A DNA stretch of 64,000 nt, from positions 1,488,001 to 1,552,000 of the forward strand of contig JASJZH010000005.1 in assembly GCA_037178975.1 (NCBI GenBank), in the 5' to 3' direction. A program made the position numbers and the translations under genes. The DNA comes from Oscheius tipulae. Lineage: Eukaryota > Nematoda > Chromadorea > Rhabditida > Rhabditidae. The notes beneath the pieces are model-generated. The model did no database searches, had not been told where the DNA came from, and was given only the letters and a program-made list of their open reading frames with translations. Below, piece by piece: positions 56,801 to 64,000 of this stretch. Every line of letters starts with the position of its first letter. Position 1 is the stretch's first letter.

Positions 56801-59800
56801 CGCAGTACATGGACGAAACCTCCTATTTTTTCATAAGTCAAACGATTGAAACGTTACTGTCAACGTTTTCTTGAACACACTAGATAGTCAAAATTTTTCC
56901 TAATACTGCGATGCGATGAACTACGATTTTTCTCCACCTTCAATTCAACTACTATTTGAAACGCAAAATTTTAGTAACTTTCCCCGGTCCTTCGTGAAAA
57001 TCGTTTGAGACTTTTTGTACCCAGGAGACATCACGTGCACATCTGAAAGACATCTAACTTTCGCTATTAGACAAACAGTTGAAACAGAAACGCTCAAAAA
57101 TGGAATAGAATATGATGCTGACTCTTTTTTTGGTTTCGACGACAGTACTTGAACAGCGAGGTAGTTTTCCAAAGAAATGACTTACAATAAACTACGAATT
57201 CCCTCGAGCTACAATATAACTACTTCCCGAACACAAAACGTATGCAACTTTTCCAGGTCTTGTCGCCCTTTCCATCTGTTCCAACAGTTGTATTTCTGGA
57301 TCTGAATGCATCAATGGAGGCTGTTGTCCACTACCAAGGTGACTTTTTTTACCCGGAAAGCCAAAGAACTTAAAATTTCAGATGTCCAACAGGTATCGCT
57401 GCCACTAGACGCTGTCAGATGGGAATCGGGTGTCCTCCAGGCTTTGTGAGTTATTCCTTTTTTCTTCTCAACGTCATTGTTAGGGGAATTCTATCTTGAA
57501 CATTGCTATACGCCCTAAATGAAACCAAAAAATTTCGATGCAGAAAGGTATTGAAACCGACAGTGATGGAAGAAATTTAGCATCAAGTGGAGATGAGAGT
57601 TCTAATAATTCAGATTTTTATGTTCACTCGCAGTTATGGGTTCCAAAATGAGGCTTTAGAGACTTTTTTTTACACTTTTTGGAAGTAAAACCCAGCCGAG
57701 AATCGTAGTTGCTTCAGTCATCTTGATCTTATGATAACTTTGAAACATTAGGCACTTTTTCCTCTTATTTTATTTTTTGTCCTAGGTAAAAAAAAGTGAT
57801 GTTTCAAGGCTTTCTGATAATTTCTAAACTACAAATCACTTCGACTTTGGAATTTGTTTCATAATTTATTTATTTTATAGGTACGTTAAAACATTAGACA
57901 CATTGAAGCTTCGTTTGCTTTGAGGCTGTGCATCTTTTTTTTTTGTACCATGGTACTTAGATTCCGATTTGTATACATACAGTCACTTCATGGAGCCCAG
58001 GGAGTAGGAATGTTCCAGAGTCCGATAACCATATATTTATCGTAATTGCTTCAGTTATCTTGACTGTATTGGGATTTTGAAACACTTCTGATGCTCCAAG
58101 TTCGGTCCACAGTCGTTTTTGAACCAAAAGACTTCGGTCAAGTCATTTGGCTGAGTTTGCAGCGATGTTCATCCGAAACCGCTATTGCTTCAGTTGTCCT
58201 GTCTTTGTAAGATCTTTGAAATATTAAACACTGCAAAACAAAAAGTAGTGATCGAAATAGTTGATTATGACTATTTTGGTATTTCAATTTTTCACAAAAA
58301 GTTGCGGTAAGCGATGAAATGTAGTATCCGATGAAGGATTACCAGTATCTACAGTATCCACGTAATCGGCTACATTTGAGAAGGTCATATTTTCCTAATC
58401 ACCACTGTTTTGAAACAGAAATGCACTCGCACAAAAACCGCTTTAGATTGCATGGTCAAGGAAACGTATATATAGAAAAGATTAAACAAAGTCGAAAACT
58501 TCCCATCTTTCAAACGAAAAAGACAAAAGAATCACTTTTGCCATATATGACGTCCCTTATGAGGTACAGGAAAATAGAATCATCAAATATTCTCTTCGGA
58601 ATACGAATTCATAGATTTTAAAACATGGAAAGCCCATTTCCAGCAATGCGAAGATGGAGTCTGCTGCCCGATGCCTATGTGTTCTACCGGCTCCATTGCC
58701 TCGTCAGTCTGTGGAATGGGCAATGCCTGTCCTATCGGCTACTTTTGTGAAGGTCACATCTCCTTATTCCCACTATAAAAACGACAAATTCAGGTCGTGG
58801 CTGCTGCCTGGAGCCCCTGCCTCTCTGTCCAAATGGGGGACGAGCAGCCCAGAGATGCAATCGCGGAGCTGAATGTCCACCAGGCTATGGCTGCACGCCT
58901 TTAGGTGGGGATATTTAGGGTTTCAAACACTTTTGGACAAAAGGTGGAAAGTCTTGAGCTTTTACATGGCCAGTCATTTGGAACTCGATTGAAATAATGA
59001 AGAAACTGTCTCTTTGACCACACCCCTGTCTTGAGTGTTTGAGGACACAAAAGAAGTGGAAAAAAAGGAAACCAGCCTCAGTTATTTAGTATGCAATGGG
59101 GGCAAGGATAGGAAGCGTTAGAAATATGCAGTTTTGATCGTCAGCCTACTACCAAGTGAGTGCTATTCAGCCTAAGGTAGTAACTTTATGAATTCTTGAA
59201 ACAAAGGAACTATCTATTCTTTTCACTTTTTGTGACATGCGATAACACATTTTGAACTGGTCAGTTCTTTTAAAAGATGAGAAAATAGGATAAATATTGT
59301 CCCATTGATGGTAAGCTGCTAACAGAAAAAGCTAGAAATGAGTGGTTTGAATAGCTCAACTCTTAACAAATGAAATCATGTCAAAGATTTTATATACCTT
59401 TTAAAAAAAAGAAAGTTAACATGCGATTACGTTTTTGAACTTCTACGAAACAAACTAGACCAGTCTGTTCTTCTGAACACAACCAAAGAAGTCTTGTTGA
59501 ACACGAAAAGTATGGAAAATAAGCAGGTTTAGTAGCGAGCAACGAAATACTCGAAACATGTTATTTTCTTTGTTCGTTCTCAAACCGCCCAGGACCTAAT
59601 GCTATTCCGTCAATTATAGCGCTATATAGATGGCTTGAAACAGAAAAAAAACCTTATTGAATGGTAAGGATGAGAATAAGGCAATTTCCTGTAGTTTTTA
59701 GGGATCTAGTAAATGAAACCTTTTTGACCTAAATTTTACGAGAGAACATGATACAAGATAAGTTATACGCATACATTGAACATTGCCATAGATGTACTCT

Positions 59801-62800
59801 GAAGTTTTCGTATTTTTCAGTTTGCAACCAGAAATGTTTCACAAAAATCGTAATGTAGCCAAGCTACCTACACTCGCTATACTCATGGTACCGTATGACT
59901 CAATAAGTAAACAGTTTAGATATGTGAAAACAATACATTTCGTATTCCAGGTGGTTGCTGTCTCCTCTCGATGGAACCCGTCTGTCCTGCCAGATCCAAC
60001 GCTATCTGTCAGTGCTCTCCGAACAATTCATGTCCACCCGGGTCGTCTTGCGCCATGGGAACTTGTTGCAGTTCGAGTGAGTTTTTTTGCTTCACCCTTA
60101 CTAGTAGTTCGGAGACTAAATTGTGTGTTCAATAGATAGTAGCTAAACATCAATTCCCAAAAACTATTCAGTTTTAGGAGTCAGAGTCGACCAAATCTTT
60201 TCGATCACTCACAACAGCAGATAGGCATACTTACGAGTTCATTAAATTCAAACTCGAGTCTAATTTGAGGTTCTTATGTTTCTTGCTTTCACTATATTGG
60301 CATTTGTTTTCTTGTACATACTTTCAGTGACTTTACACTAGCACAGTAGTAAATAGTATCATTTTCAGCCGTGGCAGCGTTCAACCAAGTCCCCGGAACT
60401 GGATGTCAAGCTTCGACACAATGCAATGGTTACAACAGTAATTGTGCTCAGTGTGTACAGGTACTTTTTTGCATTTCGTCTTTGCACATGTCCACTGATT
60501 GGTTAACTAGGAACAAAGCTTAATATATAGACTGAAATAACTTTGAAATCTCCAGCAAGCTTCTCTTTTTTGATACAAGAACATTACCTTTTTTGAATCC
60601 CAATATCTCTAGAATTGCCTAACTACAAAATCAGTCGGTTTAATAGATTTGACAGAAAAGTGACAAATTGGAAAAACGTAACAAACGAAACATCGATTTG
60701 ACTTAACTGCAGTATTGGCCAGAGCGGAACCTGGGTATATAGAGAGTTTGAAACAAGTTTGAATGCTCCTGAGAAAGATTACTTTTCTAAGCTTGATCTG
60801 TTTATACCCCATCTAAGCAGGCTTATCAAGTGGAAAGGTCACAAATCCTTTTCATTTCCTAGATTTGATGAAATATAAACCTCGGAAAACAAAAAAATAT
60901 CTGGTCACGAAAACTTTTGGAAAGAGCAACACGTCGAAACTAAATTATGCAATAGGTGTAATCTTTAACCGTCAATGAGCTGCGAAGCGAAAGCAAATGT
61001 TACTTCACTATAAGTAATCATTCCTGATACAAAACTAACCATTCCAGGGAATTTGTGCCTGTACCAATGGAGCCGCTTCCAATGGAGCCAGCTGTCTCCA
61101 GATGCCCATGAATGTGCTGAGCTTGGCCAGAAATGGGTGTGATCAGTATGGATCGCCTTGCAAGTAAGTACAACATTTTTTTTAAATATTTTTTGTTCCA
61201 AGATAAGTAGTTATTGAAATATGACCTCCGGTTATGTTGCAAGTTAGCTAGTTCCCTGAGATGTCAAAGATTGAAACAATGTTTGATTCTTATCAGTACA
61301 AGGTAGTGTTACTGCAAAACTAGTATCAGGGTACCGTATATCTCTATGCTGGTTATGCATTGGCTGCTATGTTCAATTTTTCCTAATACAGGTTTTGACA
61401 GATATGTCAAAGGTTCATTAAACGATTATATCATCTTTCACAGATATTACTAGGCTGAACTCAGACTAAATCGAGCTGATAAATCTCCAGGATTCATCTA
61501 TGGTCTACCGTATTTTACCCAACAGTAGTACACAAGATTTATCTTGTAGCAATACCGCTGGAAAGAAACAATAGTTGGTATACGATAGACGTTACTGTTC
61601 TGTATCCTTTGGGGTATTTATTTGTGAAAAAATTAAAATTTTGTGTTTCAAAGCTTCTATTTGGTGAGACATTTGCCACCAATTCGATGTTGGTAAAACT
61701 TTCGCCCCTTTGAAAATTGGTTTTTTTGTTTCATTCTTCTTACTAGGCAAAGCGGCGCGGCTTGCTCTAATTGATATCTTGGTCGAACAAAAATGTACAT
61801 AATGAGACTGTAGTGCTTACAGTACTGGAGAAAGTTTTTTTGAGTTCACGGAAAGCATTTACCGGAGAACTAGGATGCATAAAGAGTCCAGGGAACTGGA
61901 TGATGGAAATTTTCAAATTGTAATACAAATGATACTAGTTTCTAATGCGTGTCTATCTTCAAAAATAAGCAAACTTCCAGATTCATACTCTCAACAGCCA
62001 GAAGACGCCCCCTTTTCGCCCCGACTGGAAATATTACTGAGACACCATGTAAGTACCAATTCTGGACAGAAGAACCAAATCTTTAGTGTTCTTCAACGTG
62101 GCCCAAATCCGAAAATGTGTGGCGAACGCCACACATCTGGAAGTGGATTTAGACAGTACATGTCTCCCTAACGAGAAGTGCATCAAGGGAGAGTGCAGAA
62201 TGTTGGTTTTAGATATTTTTAGGAAACCGAAACAAAGAATCAATTACTGACAATTATTATGACCACAAAATATGTAGCACTTAAAACACAAGTAATTCGT
62301 TGAAGGATACGAATAGAATTTGAGAGTTTATGTTTCAACGAGAACGTATAAGAAAAGTCTTGAAAAAAATAATATCTTTTTTCGTTATGTCTCAAAATCC
62401 ATATTCCAGGAAACTATGGCCAGGGGAATATGGCTGTTCCACAGACATCGAATGCTCGTCCAGATGCCCGAACAGTTACTGCGAGAAGAAGAAGAGTGAC
62501 AAGAATGTGGCCCAATGTCAATGTCGAGAGGGACTTCTGCTCTACGGACGATGTTGTCAGTTTCAGTCACATTGGGAGTGTCCGAAAGATAGAGACAGAA
62601 AAATTGAGAGATAGAGGGACAGGAAGACACAGAGACAAATAGACAGAGAGGCAGAGAGATGGGGAGACAGAGAGACAGAGGGACAGAGAGATAAAGAGAC
62701 AGAGAACCATTGCAGTCTCCCAATGCCCTAAAGGCTTCCATGAGTCCGGAGCCTACTGTATGCACGACGACGAGGATACTTTTTGGGGAAATGCTGATGC

Positions 62801-62842
62801 TCAAGACCAGTTGAAGGCCCTACTGAATGCTGGGTCCTGCTA
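47841..62842 (+). CDS. Large secreted cysteine-rich repeat protein with chitin-binding-like N-terminus
   Basis: About 27 exons chain in phase: 47841-47922, 49660-49766, 49804-49981, 50628-50739, 50864-50981, 51086-51154, 51197-51257, 51324-51380, 51420-51494, 52445-52594, 53346-53443, 53577-53717, 54767-54838, 54878-54983, 55987-56092, 56683-56768, 57257-57338, 57382-57445, 58644-58752, 58794-58904, 59951-60076, 60369-60460, 61048-61163, 61981-62048, 62087-62201, 62410 onward, and a last exon to TAA 62840-62842. The first exon is a signal peptide (TTTILLFVANYFILA). Exons 2-5 have the spaced cysteines of a peritrophin-A-like chitin-binding fold (FYEC, DCPASHEFDETKQKC). A long series of modules follows, each with NGGCCPMP- or GACCPL-type CC motifs, resembling lustrin/EB-type repeats. 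About 925 residues. Likely an extracellular or cuticle/gut-lining protein; function unknown. The join of the last two exons is unresolved because the phases do not match at the best splice sites. Confidence 0.85.
47923..49659 (+). other. First intron of the cysteine-rich gene
   Basis: There is no exon of matching phase. Motifs TGAAACA occur at 47976 and near 48328, 48375, 49205 and 49568, TGTTTCA near 48683. One copy of the dispersed repeat family lies at 48559-48621. The segment 48880-49060 is GC-richer without a coding match. Confidence 0.5.
51623..52275. mobile_element. 653-bp TA-flanked palindromic MITE (Tc1/mariner type)
   Basis: The two arms, 51623-51925 and 51973-52275, are each 303 nt and reverse complements of each other as far as I can see, around a 47-nt centre. 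The ends start CAGTGCGCGTCATAACTATA and are bordered by TA on both sides (51621-51622 and 52276-52277), the target duplication used by Tc1/mariner transposases. No transposase is encoded. It lies within an intron (51495-52444) of the cysteine-rich gene. The near-perfect arm match implies recent insertion or gene conversion. Confidence 0.93.
52595..53345 (+). other. Intron with diverged tandem units
   Basis: Three related stretches carry a CCAGT(T/G)... context before or around a motif: about 52705, 52840-52870 (ATGAAACATA) and 52975-53005 (TTTGAAACAA). No exon is seen. The repeated element includes the TGAAACA motif each time except the first. Confidence 0.45.
54198..54607 (+). repeat. Regular array of TGTTTCA units, ~163-nt period with two motifs per unit
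   Basis: TGTTTCA occurs at 54198, 54275, 54361, 54438 and 54601, with a one-base variant (TGCTTCA) at 54522. Spacings alternate 77, 86, 77, 84, 79, so same-phase motifs are 161-163 nt apart. Flanking text such as CTTGAAA(C/T)TT.CTGGTATTT and AAGTTTCATG repeats too. It lies in the intron 53718-54766 of the cysteine-rich gene, all on the plus strand. Confidence 0.8.
54984..55986 (+). other. Intron with ~107-nt and ~342-bp tandem duplications carrying the motif
   Basis: ATAAGAT(T/C) followed by a C.GAA(C/T) stretch recurs at 55115, 55222, 55436 and 55555. GTTCAACCAT.GAATGTTTCA recurs with TGTTTCA at 55355 and 55697 (342 bp apart). No exon is seen; the exon 55987 follows. Confidence 0.65.
56250..56296. 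repeat. 17-bp perfect hairpin
   Basis: GTTCTACAAAGTTGTAG at 56250-56266 and its exact complement at 56280-56296 around a 13-nt loop, within an intron of the cysteine-rich gene. Too short for a typical pre-miRNA. Confidence 0.8.
56340..56465. repeat. Dispersed repeat shared with 5740-5865
   Basis: Both copies have ACCTGGCCG, ATTCGCGTCGG or GTTCGCGTCGG, a CCAGGC(T/C)..GGCTTGT block, and a GGTTT.CCCTGAC block. The two copies are about 50 kb apart in the same orientation and clearly diverged. A short related stretch may lie near 22245-22275. Family unknown. Confidence 0.65.
57446..58643 (+). other. Intron with triplicated motif unit and a decayed exon copy
   Basis: A unit containing TTGCTTCAGT.(A/G)TCTTG and, 20-30 nt later, TTTGAAACA recurs at about 57711 (motif 57741), 58046 (motif 58078) and 58184 (motif decayed to GAAATAT). 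Separately, 58360-58410 matches the end of the next exon plus its donor and intron (58727-58775): ATCGGCTAC.TTTG.GAAGGTCA. It is an exon remnant lying upstream of the real exon. Confidence 0.6.
58905..61980 (+). other. Introns of the 3' half of the cysteine-rich gene
   Basis: Between the exons at 59951-60076, 60369-60460 and 61048-61163 I see no further coding sequence. TGAAACA motifs occur near 59197, 59634, 60748 and 61271, TGTTTCA near 59836 and 61642. Open frames here do not chain in phase with neighbours. Confidence 0.5.
62590..62710 (+). repeat. GAGACAGA simple repeat before the last exon
   Basis: An imperfect (GAGACAGA)n purine run occupying nearly all of the putative last intron of the cysteine-rich gene. 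It replaces the usual pyrimidine-rich tract, which is one reason the last splice is hard to call. Confidence 0.85.
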
Positions 62843-62988
62843 ATTATTGTAACCTATTGTAAACTAGCCATGATTGTAAGTATTCTCACCCAGAAAATTC
62901 CTTCCCTGATACTCGTCTCTATTTATTCTGGTGCTATGATTATGAACTATTGTATACTGCCAAGGTCAATGAAATTTTTACAACTCGC

Positions 62989-63099
62989 CTAGAACTCATT
63001 GGGAAGAATGAAAATGTCGACGACGTAGGTACGATTGTATTCCACGGTATACTTCATGACATCATCCTTAATGACGTTCTTGGAGAGGTAGAAAACTGT
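62989..63099 (-). CDS. Last exon of an unidentified minus-strand gene
   Basis: A minus-strand exon of 111 nt with acceptor TTTCCAG and stop TAG (62991-62989) reads TVFYLSKNVIKDDVMKYTVE followed by YNRTYVVDIFILPNEF. Third-position C/G preference matches real exons in the window. AATAAA on the minus strand follows at about 62933. The gene converges on the cysteine-rich gene, with about 147 nt between the two stop codons. Upstream exons must lie beyond the transposon at 63447, outside or at the edge of this window. I do not recognise the family. Confidence 0.6.
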   Translation of the reverse strand, partial: TVFYLSKNVIKDDVMKYTVEYNRTYVVDIFILPNEF

Positions 63100-63446
63100 C
63101 TGGAAATTGAGGTGTAGAGTTGTTTCGAATAGTAGCAGTCAACCAAGAACAGAAAGAATTTTACATTATTATTTGCTATGAAGCATTTTTCGTCCTCAGA
63201 CTCTCATTTTCGAATTTGTGCATCGTCGGGAACTTTCTCCGGGATCAAGAGGGTCACTAGATAAATATGTCACTCCGAAACCATTTTTCGGGTCCAAAAG
63301 ATGGTTTTCGAGTTTACAGAGGTACTTATCGTCAAGTCACTACTACATCACTTCACTACAAAGTTTCGCGTATGCTTCAATGCATCACTAAGAACAAGTT
63401 CTGTTGAAACTAATAGTTCTCCTCGCGAGGCCAGGATTTCAATATA

Positions 63447-64000
63447 CAGGGTGCCCCAAAATTACGGTAACCGCGCGGATCGCGCCGATATGCGGCTTTT
63501 TGTAAAGGGACTGTTTTATTCTTTGTTTTTATTGTGTTCCTCCTTTTATTTACCATGTTTTCTGTTGTTTCAAACCGAATATGCTATCACTTTCAGAATG
63601 GTCAAAGCTTCCATCCACCCCCAAACAATTCTTGCTCTTCGCCAACAAGGCGTTCAGGCGATCAACATCTCTCGTCGTCTCAAGGTGTCCAAGAAGCTCG
63701 TGTCTACTACCATTTCGCGATTCAAGGAGCTGGGAAGTGAAAAAGACCGTCCCGGACGAGGAAGACCCATTTGTGCTACCACCAAGGCCAACGTTAAGAA
63801 GGTACGCGATCGTATCTATCGGAACCCGGCGCGTTCTATCCGCAAAATGGGCAAGGACTTAGCAATTTCCAAAGGCTCTATGGCTAGAATCATGAAGAAA
63901 CACCTCAAAATGAAGGAATACATGCAAGGAAAACGTCAGTTCTTGTCCGAAGCAAGTAAGACGAAGAAAGGAGCGCTCGAAGAAACTGCTGCTTCGTTTC
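63447..64000 (+). mobile_element. Tc1/mariner-superfamily transposon, 5' part (cut by window end)
   Basis: A terminal sequence starting CAGGGTGCCCCAAAATTACG directly follows a TA dinucleotide (63445-63446), as expected for TA-targeting elements. About 150 bp in, the transposase frame starts. The far end is outside the window, so the matching inverted repeat cannot be checked. It probably sits within an intron or the upstream region of the minus-strand gene ending at 62989. Confidence 0.85.
63598..64000 (+). CDS. Tc1/mariner-type transposase, N-terminal part
   Basis: The frame is open from ATG 63598 to the window end (134 codons) without stops or frameshifts. It begins MVKASIHPQTILALRQQGVQ, with a helix-turn-helix (INISRRLKVSKKLVSTTISRF) and a GRGRP box, then a second DNA-binding part (SIRKMGKDLAISKGSMARI) and KKHL. 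This paired-type arrangement is the DNA-binding half of Tc1/mariner transposases, which cut and paste the element at TA sites. The catalytic DDE/D half lies beyond the window. TTTCAG just before the ATG suggests a 5'-leader intron. Confidence 0.88.
   Translation, partial: MVKASIHPQTILALRQQGVQAINISRRLKVSKKLVSTTISRFKELGSEKDRPGRGRPICATTKANVKKVRDRIYRNPARSIRKMGKDLAISKGSMARIMKKHLKMKEYMQGKRQFLSEASKTKKGALEETAASF

Overview
The window is nuclear DNA from an invertebrate animal, almost certainly a nematode. Short exons are separated by A/T-rich introns. Acceptors are overwhelmingly TTTCAG or TTCCAG, some introns are only 36-55 nt, and the main gene encodes a Cav2 calcium-channel alpha1 subunit closest to UNC-2. 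The species cannot be named from the sequence.

Layout: (1) 1-6531 holds no convincing gene. (2) About 6.55-39.9 kb (+) is an unc-2/Cav2 gene of about 46 recognised exons, roughly 2,100 residues, with four channel repeats, an EEEE selectivity filter, a beta-subunit binding site, EF-hand and IQ-like regions, and a low-complexity tail. One small N-terminal exon is unresolved. (3) 41.9-47.7 kb is a scrambled segmental duplication. It contains a basic SR/KE-rich gene (+), an intact two-domain C-type lectin (-), a broken lectin copy, two further lectin fragments, and a 475-bp inversion that cut one copy of the basic gene in two. (4) 47.8-62.8 kb (+) is a long secreted cysteine-rich protein gene, chitin-binding-like at the N-terminus and followed by many CC-type repeats. 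(5) At about 63.0 kb lies the last exon of a minus-strand gene converging on it. (6) A Tc1/mariner-type transposon starts at 63447 and runs off the end.

The strongest unexplained signal is a 7-mer, TGTTTCA on either strand, usually preceded by a T-run. It is scattered through introns and intergenic DNA. I counted about 140 exact copies by hand, against about a dozen expected by composition. It is almost absent from exons and from the 5-kb lectin block (42.9-48.0 kb). It matches the core of the nematode 21U-RNA (piRNA) upstream motif, CTGTTTCA. My inference is that unc-2 and the cysteine-rich gene host a dense intronic piRNA gene cluster, many units of which have spread by local tandem duplication. 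The clearest array, at 54.2-54.6 kb, has a 163-nt period. Several introns also carry long inverted repeats, including a 160-bp perfect hairpin made from a reverse-transcriptase fragment and a 653-bp TA-flanked palindrome.
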